Assembly (NCBI GenBank): GCA_009823505.1
Contig: VZQC01006901.1
Span: 16,264 to 80,263 of the forward strand
Source: Rhizomys pruinosus
Taxonomy: Eukaryota > Chordata > Mammalia > Rodentia > Spalacidae
Direction of reading: 5' to 3'
Length of the DNA: 64,000 bases
Within the stretch, counting starts at the first letter, position 1; every line of letters begins with the position of its first letter. The position numbers and the translations under genes are program-made. Below the pieces are notes generated by a model. That model did no database searches and was not told where the DNA came from. It saw only the letters and a program-made list of their open reading frames with translations. Below, one piece after another: positions 46,831 through 59,605 of this stretch.

Positions 46831-46834
<4 letters not shown>

Positions 46835-48585
46835 ACTGATGTGGTTTGTGGGCTTTGCCAAGGGGGAGACTTCAAACACATGACATCTTTAGCCTAATAA
46901 GAAAAAAATCAGAGGGGCTAGGAGATGGCCTAGGCGGTTAAGAGCACCAGACTGCAGCTTGCAGAGGCCCCGGGTTCGTGATCCCCAGCAGCGGCCAGTA
47001 TGGCGGCTGAGAACATCTGTAACTCCAATGCCAAAACGGGAATCCAACACGCCTTTCGGACACTCTGCAGCATTGCAAAAACACAGGAGCAGAAACCTAC
47101 ATGCAACAGGACATTCAACACATAAATAAATACAATTTTTAAAAAATTAAAAAGGAAAAAGTCAGAAGCTGAAGATGCTAAAACTATAGATATTATAATG
47201 TGCACGCATATGGGGGTTCATATTTGGAGTTGATGCAAATTGGAGGAAAACAACAACAACAACAACAAACAGAAAAGTGCTGTGGTCAAAACAACTGACT
47301 GAACAGTGAACTTCTGCTGGAAACAAACTTCTGGTATTAAAGAATTTGTGAGAGAATGAGACAAAAGATGAGAACAGGAGTGTCTGGTAGGAAGTGGAGG
47401 GGGCAGGGCGGGGGGCAGCACGGGCTAGAGTTTGATTTGTCCTGTCCCTTTTGTCTGACTATGCACAGGCTGCACAGCCTACACCCATTGGCGTTGACAA
47501 AACAATAAAATAAAAAAGAAAGAAATTTATCTCAACCCTGGGGTATGACGGAGGGAATTCATACAGTGTAGAATAAGTCCATGGGGTAGGGAAGTGAGCG
47601 GGACCTGATTCAAAGCCAGATCTCCTCCACATAGCTACCAGGTTGATGTTAGACAAACTCATCCACGAAATGGTGGTGGTAACACATACTTCAGAGGCTG
47701 TTGGGAAGATTAAATTAAATAATGAGGGTGAAGAACCCAGTGCGAATTAATGTGTGCTCTGAGATTTAGCTTCTGTCAAGTTTACGCGTTAATGGCTATG
47801 ACACCTAGTCGCTCATTAAGCCTATTTACAGCTGCTGGTGTGAGAGACTAGACACTTAGGAAAGTCAATTAATAACTTCCTTAGTTAGTAAAACAAAAGA
47901 GGTTTTCTGTTTTGAAATAAGCAAAAGACACAACGGGCTTTTCCATCGAAAAATATTTGGTAAGTGCTACAACACCACATCAAACTTGCCTACCGTAGGT
48001 GTAAATAGATTCTTGACGAATTGAGGTGTATTACGATCATATAAAGGTAAAGAAATTTGCATCAGTTTGGTTGAAAGGGCGTGTTGTTGGTGACCAACGT
48101 TATATTTCATGTTCTGACAAAAACTCGTTTATGATGTACTTTGGGGGGGGGATTTCTAGATGAAGCGGGTTTCTTAACTCTCATGCAGCGCAATTATCAA
48201 AAGAGGTAGGAGCCGAAAGACGATTACACAGGCAGTTGATGTAGAGCAAAAACAGGGAACTTTCTAAGGTCGGTTTTAAGATTTCCAAATTGGGATGAGC
48301 GAGTGAGTTGTTACACGATCGTCGTGACAATTCCTCACGGGACCAGTTTAAGGACCTGGGGTGGGTGGTATCCCGTGCATACACATAATAGACTATTACT
48401 TTGCCATCTGCATTGCAGAAAAGCTAGATGAAGGAGGAGTTGTGGAGGGTGGTCTTGGGGAATTTACGCCCCCACACAGTAGGGACGAAAAGCATCAAAT
48501 GTTATATTTAAGGCGGAGTCCCTGTTCAATTAATTACGGCAAATTAAAGTACAACAGTAAAACAAACCACTTTTTTTTTTTTTTT
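46831..48585. repeat. Error-rich second version of about 24560-26146
   Basis: Includes a noisy B3-type SINE (46915-47140), the G-rich tract and the MIR-like region. One internal stretch, 47627-47840, matches 25331-25544 without a difference at offset 22,296. Flanks of that stretch carry many one-base differences. Confidence 0.8.
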
Positions 48586-49101
48586 TTTTTTTTTTTTGGT
48601 CTTTTTCGAGACAGGGGTCTCCCTTTAGCCCCAGCTGTCCTGAACTCCGACGTACCATGCTTTTGACCTTTGTAGACCAGTCTGAAAGATAGACCTGCCT
48701 GTTCCGGTCCAAGTGCTAGGATGTAAAGGTGTGTGCCACCACAGGCCCGCTAAAAACAAAAACCTTTAATTCGGAAAAGGGAACCAGTATTCAATTTAAA
48801 ACACGGCAGTTAATTTACATAAAACAAAACCAGGACAGTCAGGAGGGCGGGGGTGGTGGGTGCACAGGGGGGAAAAACCGCAGGGGGAAGGCAGGAAAAA
48901 AAGGAAAAGAAAAGGGAGGGAGGAAACCAAAAAAAACCCTTACTTTGTAATATATTCCTGCAACAATATTAAGGGATTCAGAGGCAGTCAGAATCTTTGT
49001 AGAGTTCGACGAGGGGGCCAGGCCAATGGCATAACAGAGTGAAATCCCAGGCGTAAGCTGGGGCTACAGGGAGAGAGGGGGAAGGGGGGGGAAAAGAAGG
49101 G

Positions 49102-49140
<39 letters not shown>

Positions 49141-52100
49141 AACAACAACAACGAAAAAAAAAGCAGTACGCCGGCAACTCTAAGTGAACGGGGAAAAATA
49201 ACGAGAGTCAAAAAACAACGTATGCCCTCAACGCAAATTCATTAATTTGTGGAGCAAGACCACAGGAAGGTGGTCAGAATTTGGTTTGAGAATCAATACA
49301 GGCCAGTAATATCTTCATGTAGGATCGGCTTGAATAGCGTGCTGTACTGACACTTAAATAAGGGGGACAGTGTGTGGAATACGATAATGGAATGAAGCTA
49401 TAAATTTAGAACTAAGAGGAATCAAACAGCAAAACATCCCCAAACTGGAAAGAAAAAAAAGAAAAAGTGTGTGGGCTAGGAATATGGGGGTTTGGCTCCC
49501 GAAGTGGGGGGTAGTAAACGCTGAAGCCCCAAGCGCTAAAAACGAAAGGTGTGAGACAAAAGAGAATTTGAAATATGGTGCCCGGGGCAGGGTTGATCCA
49601 AAGTAATTGAGGTGCTTACAACATTTGTGTTCGATCAATCTCAAAGTCAGAAAAAACGGCAACCCTCCCCGGATCTCTGCCCTTTCTCCTCTCCGTCCTC
49701 GGGGGTCCGTCGCCCCTGAGCACAAAGGGAATGGCTAAAGTGTAAGAGGGGACAAGAACCAGGCACACAAGAAGAAGGGGCCATGGAACCAGGATGCAAA
49801 ATGAGGCCGTCCCAGAAAAAACATAAAAAACAAAACCTGCTGGCCGGGACCTTCTGTCTTGTTGAATATACGTCTTAAAGGCGTTCCAAAACTTAGATGA
49901 ACAAATATAAGGTGAGCAAAATCTAAATCCACCCAAAGGTCTGCATGATTTGTGTGTAGAAGGAGAAGAAAGCAGGGGGGGGAAGCCCAGCCTGATGTGT
50001 TGGCCATGAGGCGCACAGTGGCAGGTGGGAGACTGTTAAGAGCTATCCGTCTGAAGGTCAGGTGGCTCGAGAGGGGGAAAAAACGTGGAAGAAGGCACAT
50101 TGTAAGGGGTAAAATAAGCAACCAAAGATAGTAAAATTGATTGGTGTCTCACAAGGAATGAAAGAAATTAGTTTCCTGGAAGGATGTAAAGTAATATACC
50201 ATTGACAAACTATAGAAAGTTTCAGCAAGGTATCAGAGCGCACAGACCTCGTTCATAATTGGTTGAGTCTTTAGTATAAGGTTTTTTTGTGATAAATTTA
50301 TAAATTTTTATTTACCTTGAAAGACAGATTCTGTAAGTGATTGAAACAGGGTGATAGAGCCAATACTGATGCCAAAATTTCTGAGCCGCTTAACACTGGC
50401 CCAGGTAATACGATCCCTGATGGACTGTAGATAGAAGAGCGGAAATAGGCCAAGAGAGGACACATTCATAGCCGTATAAGGGGCCAACACTGATCGTAAT
50501 CGCGCCGAGCTCAGGGCTAAATCAGAAAAATATATGCGATTGGCATCACAAAACAAAATATCAATACGTAGATGGGTCCAGTGGAATCTCCAGCAGCTCG
50601 AAGGCATGCGCAGGGGGCGAGGTCGGCTGTGAGTGTATTCAATTCCAGCCTAGGGGCTATGTAGTAAGGTTCCATCCTGGAATCGTCTGAATTGCAGTCC
50701 AGTTCGCTGGGACTACAAGGGCAATGGGAACTTTTTGTAGCAAACACCACAAAACAAAACAAAACGATAAAAAAAAATATGCACACAAATCAAAAATACA
50801 AATAAAAAAAATCAGAAATTTAATAATACAAATTCTATATTCTAGTGGATTATCGTTTGCTGACTATTTAGAAGTAAGTAAATAATCCAAGTATGTTCAA
50901 GATAGTTTGGAAGTATAGGGTACTCTAGCCCATTACAGAACACCCAATGCTTGTTATTGTGACAAGCAAGGCAAAAGGTGTTCCAATAACCAAACATGAA
51001 AAGTAAAAATAGCTGTAATTTATAAAATAGAAACAGCACATTTCTTTAATGCCAACTACTGTTCTTTATTAGAAAGCTAGTTAGTTAAGCTGTGGAAGGT
51101 GATTACACCTTGTGCTTACTCGTTTCTAGCCGGCATAGTGTGTAACATCAAACACCTCTGTCGAAATTCGAAATACGTCTCAATACGCTGCTACGGTAAA
51201 GCCGCACTTATCTGATCCCTTATTCAATCAGTGGATACTGTCTTCAATTGAGTGTGGAAGTAGGAAAGATCTCCACCCCAAATGAGGAAAGCAATTTTAT
51301 ACTCGACCAAGTTGTCTCACTCTGACAGACGAAATCCATTGAAAGGGAAAAAAGGGACTCTTAGTGTCAAAAGCCAGCAAAATAGATAGAATACGAATGA
51401 CTGTAAATTGTGGGCATGAACATTATAAAAAAAAAAGAGGAATAAGACTGTAATAGACATGAAAAATACACAGCGTACATCATGGTCCGCGTCATAACTG
51501 ACATTCATGGTCATCAACAGCGGCATTGATAGCATTAGAAATGGCACTGATGGCAGATATAAGTTGCGTGAGTGGATAGATGACTGATCTAGGAAGGAAA
51601 CCGAGAAAGCGCGCTGAGGATCGCTGGAAAGCAATAAGCTGCCATCCGTTCATGTATAATTGTTTTGGCTACAAATGGCATATATGACTTAGACCGCTAT
51701 GAGCTTGATTCTTGCGTGTCAAAGCCACTCCTGTTATGGGTTCTCAGCTTGGAGTCCCGGTGAAGATTAGGGAACTCCGCAGCAGGCTGTGGTAGGGTGG
51801 TTAGTGTGTGGCTGGTCTCTAACCATCCACCGTCTTGACAACTGATGAACTGGGTGTTTTTATTTTGTTTTTTTTTTTTTTTTTTTCAGACAGGAAGTCT
51901 CCCGGTAGCCCCAGTATATCTGTAACTCAACTACTGTAGACGCAAACGGGCGTGCCTTGGAACTAAAAAGATTCGGAACCTGTGCCGATCTGGCCAAAGT
52001 CCCAAGTCAAGGATATAAGGTCGTGCAGCACGACACGCCCCCGCGGGCTTTTTTGTTTGGTCTTACTACTACAATATTTAGTAATTGATATGTTTTAAAT

Positions 52101-53473
52101 CAAATAATAACATTAAAAAATAATGCACGTAAGTCATCAAGTTATGCTAATTATGGACTACTAAGTGTTCCGTAAACATTATATACTATCGAAATATCAG
52201 ACTATTATTCTTTAAAATCATTACAGAGGGTAATAGTTCTGAGAGTCTGCTGGTCACAAAATCTTAATTCACATCAATCAGATCAATCATTAATCACTGT
52301 TATAAGTGTTGTAAGCCCCATTGGTTCTAATTTATTTTTGGTGAAAACATTAAATTAACCCTACGAAGAATGATTCAAGCAAACTACAATCAATTGTTCA
52401 TTATAGGATACCATGATGATACATTAAGATTCAAATCAGGTATTTACTCATTTTTGTGTAAGTAAATATAGGTAAAAATGTGTAGAACTTATAATGCAAT
52501 AATTATCTATGGAATCCTTCCGTCGTGCTTCAGTACTAAGATCACTAAAGTGCCAACGCCAACCCATATAAAACCTTTTTTAAATGTATGCTGTTGTTAA
52601 AATAAAAAACCCACATCTGGTATATTCAGTACAAGATTTGGTTGGCATCAAATTCGACAGAGCTAAGTAGAGCTTGTTACTTTCTGCTTTGAACAAACTT
52701 TATAAAACAGTTCTATGTGTGTTTACTTAAAGCATGTCCAGCCTTTCTGCACTCCAGTCTCTGGAGCAACACTTTCAACTCTGATGGTTGGAGCATCTAT
52801 CCCCAGTTCTTTTGTTGTTATGATTTCTACCTCTTAGCTTTTTTTTACATTCCTACATACAGAGAAATTTACAAAGTCTGAAAATAAACTATGGTTAATT
52901 CCTAAACACATTTTAGGGATTCATCTGGTTTAACACGTAAGCTGTTATACAGTAAAAAATATAACTTTGTGAGCATTACCCAAGTTTACATATTGAGTTG
53001 ATTTGATATATATATTGATAACCAGAATCTTTTTAAATGAATATATCATTTATTAGCAATGCTTGATTTGTATACCTCATTAATTAATTTATGTATTTAT
53101 TTGTTGGGTCTTTTTTTGAGACAGGGTCTCCCTTTTAGTCCCCAGCTGCCTGGATCGCCTATGTAGACCAGGCTTGGCCTGAATCACAGTGATACTGCCT
53201 GCCTCTCTGCTCCTGAGTGCTGGGTTAAAGGTTTCGTACACCCACAGCAATAAACAGAATCTTTTGTATGTATTAATAGTATGCAGAACCTTAGGGAACA
53301 GCTACTGACTTCATTTTTTTTATGTATTTTGAAACAAAAACAGAGCATATATTTGTTGGTTGTTTACATTCGTGAATGCAAAAGAACAAGTTTTTTGTCT
53401 TTTACATTCACCCCCAGCACAACCAAAACATAAAAAACAGTTCAATAGGTTACCGTACCCTTGAGAACAAAAT
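48586..53473. repeat. Error-rich third version of 42880-46812
   Basis: Antisense B1 (48585-48750), the 863-bp identical block (48766-49628), MLT1-like LTR (about 49470-50000), unique DNA, B1 (51870-52060), unique DNA, B1 (53110-53260), ending at n 53474. Noisier than 26172-30830 in many places. Confidence 0.8.
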
Positions 53474-53985
53474 NGTCTTTTGAGACAGGGTCCTCCATGT
53501 AGCCCCAGCTGTCCTAGAACTCACTATGTAGACCAGACTGGCTTGAACTGACCTGCTTCTGCGCCTCCTGAGCTGGAATTAAAGGCATGCACCACCATGC
53601 CTGGCGCTGTTTTTTTTATTTAGTTTAAAGAAGAGATTTATTCTTTCTCATAAATCTTAGGTCTTAAAGACATAGTGGAAAATCAATATAGTAAAAAATA
53701 ACATCCTACACAAACTATATAACAGATTCAATGCAATCCCAATCAAAATCCCCATGACATTCTTCACAGATTTAGAAAAAAAAAATCCTAAAATTCGTAT
53801 GGAAAAACAAAATACCCTGGATAGCCAAAGCAACCCTGAGCAAAAGATCATAAAGGCAATTAAGATACCAGACTTCAAATTATTTTATAGGGCTATAGTC
53901 TAATAACAGTATGATACTGGCACAGAAACAGACCTGTAGATCCAATGAACAAAATGGAAGAAAAAAAAAAAAAAATAGAAAAAAA
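53474..53985. repeat. Ambiguous base, then a second version of 54041-54540
   Basis: After n at 53474 the sequence gives an antisense B1 and L1 ORF2 start that are repeated about 570 bases later in cleaner form. It then meets an A-rich run and the true left edge of the clean block at 53991. Confidence 0.8.
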
Positions 53986-54019
53986 AAAAAATCAAAGTTA
54001 AGGCAAATTGCCACCTTCT

Positions 54020-54172
54020 TTTTTTTTTTTTTTTTTTTTTGTCTTTTTGAGACAGGGTCTCCATGTAGCCCCAGCTGTCCTAGAACTCACTATGTAGACC
54101 AGACTGGCCTTGAACTGACCTGCTTCTGCCTCCTGAGCTGGAATTAAAGGCATGCACCACCATGCCTGGCTG
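54020..54172 (-). mobile_element. B1 SINE
   Basis: Antisense, poly(T) at left, TCCATGTAGCCCCAGCTGTC body, ends CACCATGCCTGGCTG. Confidence 0.88.
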
Positions 54173-54809
54173 CTTTTTTTTTTTTAATTTAGTTTAAAGA
54201 AGAGATTTATTCTTTCTCATAAATCTTAGGTCTTAAAGACATAGATTGGAAGAATCAATATAGTAAAAATACCCATCCTACACAAACTAATATACAGATT
54301 CAATGCAATCCCAATCAAAATCCCCATGACATTCTTCACAGATTTAGAAAAAAAAAATCCTAAAATTCGTATGGAAAAACAAAATACCCTGGATAGCCAA
54401 AGCAACCCTGAGCAAAAAGATCAATAAAGGGCAATTAGTATACCAGACTTCAAATTATTTTATAGGGCTATAGTCATAAAAACAGTATGATACTGGCACA
54501 GAAACAGACCTGTAGATCAATGGAACAAAATTGAAGATCCAAACTTGGGCACATACAAGTTCAGCCACTTCATATTTGACAAAGGGACCAAGACAACTCA
54601 ATGGAGGAAAGACAGCATCTTCAGCAAATGGTGTTGGCAAAACTGGATCACCACTTGTAGAAGAATAAAACGAAACGCCTAAATCTCACCCTGTATAAAA
54701 ATCAACTCCAAATGGATCAAAGACCTCAATGTGAAACCTGAAACTCTGAAAATGATAGATGAAAACACTGGAAGTAACCTACAAGATATAGAGTAGGAAA
54801 ATATTTTCT

Positions 54810-54966
54810 TTTTTTTTTTTTTGGTCTTTTTGAGACAGGGTCTCCCTGTAGCCCCAGCTGTCCTGGAACTCGCTCTGTAGACCGGGCTGGCCTTGAACTC
54901 ACAAAGATCTGCCTGCCTTTGCCTCCTGAGTGCTAGGATTAAAGACGTGCACCACCATGCCCGTCT
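54810..54966 (-). mobile_element. B1 SINE in L1, exact 14-bp TSD
   Basis: GGAAAATATTTTCT at 54796-54809 and 54967-54980; removing the B1 gives continuous L1. Confidence 0.92.
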
Positions 54967-55283
54967 GGAAAATATTTTCTAAATCAGACAGCAGTTGTGC
55001 AGGAATTAAGATCAACAATCAACAAGTGGGACCTTATTAAAGTAAAAAGCTTCTGTACAGCAAAAGAACCAATCAAAGAAGTGAAGAGAAAACCCACAGA
55101 GTAGGAGGAAATCTTCACTAGTGAGTGAGACATCTGACAGAGGTTTAACATCCAGAGTATATAAATTACTCAAAAAACAAAGGATCAAGAAAACAACCCA
55201 ATCAAAAGATGGAGCAAAGAGCTAACAGAGACTTCACAAATGAAGAAGTAAAGATGGTTAAGAAACATCTTAAAAAGTGTTCA

Positions 55284-55528
55284 GGGGCTGGAGAGATGGC
55301 CTAGAGGTTAAGAGCCCCAACTGCTCTTGCAGAGGATCCGGGTTTGATCCCCAGCACCCACACAGCGGCTGAGAACCGTCTGAAACTCCAGTTCCAGGAG
55401 AACTCCAGTTCCAGGGGAATCTGACACCCTCTTCTGACCTCCGCAGCATTGCACAACACAGGTGCACAGACCTGCATGCAGACAGTACATTCATACACAT
55501 AGAGAAAAATAAATAAAAAAAATTTTTT
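55284..55528 (+). mobile_element. B3-type SINE in L1, long-spacer form, TSD
   Basis: AAAGTGTTCA at 55274-55283 and 55529-55538; L1 reads through without it. Confidence 0.9.
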
Positions 55529-56070
55529 AAAGTGTTCAACATTGTTAGTAATTAAGGAAATGCAACTTAAAACCACTTTAAGATTTCATCTTACCCAGGT
55601 AAGACTGGCTATGATCAAGAAAAAAAATGATACCAAATGCTGGAGAGGTTGTGGGGAAACAGGAACACTCATCCACTGCTGGTGGGAATGCAAACTCGGT
55701 GCAACCCCTATGGAAAGCAATGTGGAGAACTCTTAAAAGACTCAAAATGAACCTACCACCTGACCCAGTCATATAACTCCTGGGTATATACCCATCCTAT
55801 TGCAGAGATACATGCACGACCATGTTTATTATAGCTCTTTTCACAATATCGAAAAGCTGGAAGCAACCCAAGTGTCAATCAACTGATGATTGGGTAAAGA
55901 AAATGTGGTACATCTACACAATGGACTTCTATGCAGCGATAAAGAAAGAAGACATCATGAAATTTGCAGGTAAATGGATGGAACTAGAAGCTGTTATGCT
56001 AAGTGAAGTAACACAGTCCCCCCCAAAACAAACAACACATAGTGTCCCTCATTTGTGGATTCCAGCACCA

Positions 56071-56173
56071 AACCCTTATATGTAAGTCAAGCTGGGTAAA
56101 AAAAAGAAAGAGATTTGAAGTACATTAAAATATACTAAAAAAATTTACCCAGCTTGACTTACATATAAGGGTT
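56071..56173. repeat. Perfect 30-bp inverted repeat with 43-bp loop
   Basis: 56071-56100 is the exact reverse complement of 56144-56173. The left arm is the end of the sense L1; the right arm runs straight into a 5'-truncated B1. Confidence 0.95.
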
Positions 56174-56300
56174 TTGCACTTGGGAGGCAGAGGCAGGTGG
56201 ATCTTTGTGAGTTCAAGGCCAGCCTGGTCTACAGAGTGAGTTCCAGGACAGCTGGGGCTACAGAGAGACCCTGTCTCGAAAAGACCAAAAAAAAAAAAAA
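56117..56300 (+). mobile_element. 5'-altered B1 insertion
   Basis: B1 starts at GCACTTGGGAGGCAGAGG, without its first 35-40 bases; in their place is the right arm of the inverted repeat. AAAGAGATTT-like sequence at 56107-56116 and AAGAGAGATTT near 56300 may be the TSD. Confidence 0.6.
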
Positions 56301-56614
56301 AGAGAGATTTGTTCTTTCTCATAAATCTTAGATCTGAGGAAAATAGAAACATATACTATATCTATAGTGATAATGGTCAATGTGATATTATTTTTACTGA
56401 CCAATTACCTACCCACTTTGACTTACATAAAAGGATTTGGTGTTAGGAACCACAAATGAAGGATAACATATGTCCTTTGTTTTTCTGCAATTGCTTCACC
56501 TAGCATAACAGCTTCCAGTTCCATCCATTTGCCTACAAATTACATGATGTTGTCCTTCACTGATGCATAGAACTCCATTATGTAGATGTACCACATTTTT
56601 CTTTTTTTCTCTTT

Positions 56615-56864
56615 TAACTTTTTTTTTTTTAATTTTATTTATTTCCATATGTGTATGAATGTATTGTCTGCATGCAATTCTGTGCACCCGTGACGTGCAA
56701 TGCCACGGAGGTCAGAAGAGGGTGTCGGACTCCCCTGGAACTGGAGTTCTCCTGGAATTGGAGTCTCAGACGGCTCTCGGCCGCCATGTGGGTGCTGGGG
56801 ATCAAACCCGGGTCCTCTGCAAGAGCGGTCGGCGCTCTTAACCGCTAGGCCATCTCTCCAGCCC
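56615..56864 (-). mobile_element. B3-type SINE, long-spacer form
   Basis: Antisense copy ending CATCTCTCCAGCCC; followed by a TAT/TTA microsatellite to about 56897. Confidence 0.88.
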
Positions 56865-56897
56865 TATTATTATTATTATTATTATTATTACTATTAT

Positions 56898-57052
56898 TAT
56901 TTTGGTCTTTTCAAGACAGGGTCTCACTGTAGCCCTAGCTGTCCTGGAACTCATTGTGTAGACCAGGCTGACCTTGAATTCACAAAGATCCACCTGCCTC
57001 TGCCTCCCAAGTGCTAGGATTATATGGTGGCATGCGCCACCATACCTGGCTT
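56898..57052 (-). mobile_element. B1 SINE
   Basis: Antisense, GTCTTTTCAAGACAGGGTCT to CACCATACCTGGC. Confidence 0.88.
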
Positions 57053-57619
57053 TAACTTTATTTTTTATTGTGGTAAAATATACATGACATATAATTCACC
57101 ATTTTGACCATTTTAAGAACAGTTTGTCAGAGTTAATGGCACTCTGAGGCACTGCTGTTGTCTCATCCTTTTCCAGAACATTCACTGCTTTCTAACTGAA
57201 GCTCTACTTTTGTTCATCATCAGCTCTTCTTGTGTTTTGCTCCAGCCTCAATAACAACTATTCTAATTTGTTGTCCTATGAATCTGACCATCTAACTAAA
57301 TCAACTAATTTTCCTTTTTGTTTCATCCGTGCTGTTGCAGTTGTCTGAATTCCCTTCCTTTTCTAAGGCTGCATACTATTCCATCAGCTGTCTACCCCCC
57401 ACTTTGTTGATTCATCCTCATGCTTTGGCTGCTGGACCAGATTTGTCTTATCCACTCAAGGGTTGAGGGACTCCCAGGCTGCTTCCAGCTCTTCACTATT
57501 GTGAAAAGAGCAGCAATAACCATGGTCATGCATATCTCTCTCTTACAGAATGAATCCTTTGCATATATACCTAGGAGTTGTATAATTGGGTCAAATGGTA
57601 TGTTCAATTTTAGTCTTTT

Positions 57620-57840
57620 TATTTTCATTTTATTTTCGTACATGTATGAATGTACAGTCTGCATGCAGGTTTGTGCACCTGTGTCGTGCAATGCCATGAA
57701 GGTCAGAATAGGATGGAGGATTCCCTTGGAACTGGAGTTAAAGATGGTTTTCAACTGCCATGTGGGTGCTGGGGATCAAACTCAGGTCTTCTGCAAGAGC
57801 AGTCGGTGCTCTTAACTGCTAGGCTGTCTCTCCAGCCCCC
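57620..57840 (-). mobile_element. B3-type SINE, exact 16-bp TSD
   Basis: TCAATTTTAGTCTTTT at 57604-57619 and 57841-57856. Confidence 0.92.
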
Positions 57841-58061
57841 TCAATTTTAGTCTTTTGAGACATCTCCACACTGCTTTCCATAGGGGTTGCATGAGTTTTG
57901 CAATCTCCCCAGCAGTGGATGAGTGTTCCCCTTTCTCCACACCCTCTCCAGCATTTGGTGTCATGTGTTTTCTTGATCATAGCCAATCTTACCGATGTAA
58001 GATGAAACCTTAAACTGGTTTTATTTTGCATTTCCTTAATTATTAACAATGTTGAACACTT

Positions 58062-58235
58062 GTTTTCTTTTCTTTCTTTCTTTCTTTTTTTTATCTTTTT
58101 GAGACAGGGTCTCCCTATAGTCTCAGCTGGCCTGGAGCTCGCTCTGTAGACCAGGCTGGCCTTGAACTCAGAGATCTGCCTGCCTCTGTCTCCTGAGTGC
58201 TAGGATTAAAGGCGTGCGCCACCATGCCCGGCTTA
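58062..58235 (-). mobile_element. B1 SINE with (CTTT)n tail
   Basis: TTTTCTTTTCTTTCTTTCTT lead, antisense B1 body, ends CACCATGCCCGGC. Confidence 0.87.
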
Positions 58236-59449
58236 GATTCATTTTTTTAACCTTCCACTTTACTGAAACTGTTAATCATTTCTAGGAGTTTTCTGATAGA
58301 ATTTTTGACATCCCTTAGGTATAATATGATTTCATCTGCCGAAAGGGATAGTTTTGATTTCCTCTTTTCCAGTTAGTACTCTTTTAATTTCCTTCTCTTT
58401 TCTTACTGCTCTAGCAAGAGTTTTAAGCACGATATTGAAGAGGAGTGGAGAAGTGGAGATAATGGGCAACTTTGTCAGGTTCCCAACTTTAAGGAGGAAT
58501 GCTTCTAATATTTCTCCATTTAGGATGATGTTGGTTGTGGGTTTGTTGTATATAGCTTTAACTATGTTGAGGAATGTTCCCTCCAGTCCAATTCCCTCTA
58601 GGACTTTAAACATAAAGCCTTATCAAAGTCCTTTTCTGCAGCAATTGAGATGACCATGTGGTTTTTATCTTTGAGTCCATTTATATAATTTATAACACTT
58701 ACTGATTTACATATGTTGAACCATCCCTACATCTCTGGAATAAAACCAACTTGATCATGGTGGATAACCTTTTTGATATGTACCTGTATGTGGTTTGCAA
58801 GAATTTTGGTGAGAATTTTTGCTATATTCAGTAAGGATATGTGTCTATAGTTTTCTTTTTTGGTTATACCTCTGCCTGGTTTTGGTATTTAAGTGTTGCT
58901 GACTTCATAGAAGGAATTTGGGAGATTGCCCCCTGCTTCTATCCCTTTGAATAACAATTTTGGTTGTTAAGTCCTCTTTAAATGCCTGATAGAATTCTGC
59001 TGTAAATCCATCTGGTTCTGGGCTTTTCTTAGTTGGTAGGTTTTGTATTACCATTTCCATTTCCTCATATGTTATGGGTCTGTTTAAACTGTTGATCTCT
59101 TCTTGGCTAAGCTCTGGTAAATCCTGTGATTTCAGATATTTATCCATTTCTTTTAAGTTTACAAATTTAATAGAGTATAGATTCTTTAAGTTCTGGATAT
59201 TTTTATTATCTGTTGAATGTTTCCCCTTTCATCTCTAATTTTTTTCTTTCGGTTAGCTGGGCTAAAGGTCTGTCTATCTTGTTAATCCATTCAAATTACC
59301 AGCTCTTGGACTCATTATTTGTACTGTTTTCTTTATTTCTATTTCATTGATCTCTGCTCTGATTTTTGTTATTTCTTCTTGTTGGGTTTGGGATTCATTT
59401 GTTGTCTTTCAAGTGGTTTGAGTTGCAAGGTTAAGTCATTTATTTGTGC

Positions 59450-59605
59450 TTTTTTTTTTCTCTTTTTGAGACAGGGTCTCCCTTTAGTCTCAGTTGGCCT
59501 GGAGCTCGCTCTGTAGACCAGAGTTGGCCTTAAACTCACAGAGATCCGCCTGCCTCTGCCTCCAGAGTGCTGGGATTAAAGGCGTGTACTACCACGCTTG
59601 GCCTC
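59450..59605 (-). mobile_element. B1 SINE
   Basis: Antisense B1 between two L1 ORF2 segments. Confidence 0.87.

Larger units (their letters stand above)
54173..56100 (+). mobile_element. L1 ORF2 3' half and 3' end, sense
   Basis: From about 54285 it follows ORF2 (GATTCAATGCAATCCCAATC at 54297) to the end of the reading region near 56060. Residues of the cysteine-rich C-terminal block are visible at 55605-55735. Frames are broken by stops and single-base changes. Interrupted by a B1 and a SINE. Confidence 0.85.

Noticed and set aside
26172..53985. A CRISPR-like or satellite array suggested by the many near-copies
   Set aside because: There are no short regular repeat-spacer units; the copies are long collinear segments made of common rodent repeats.
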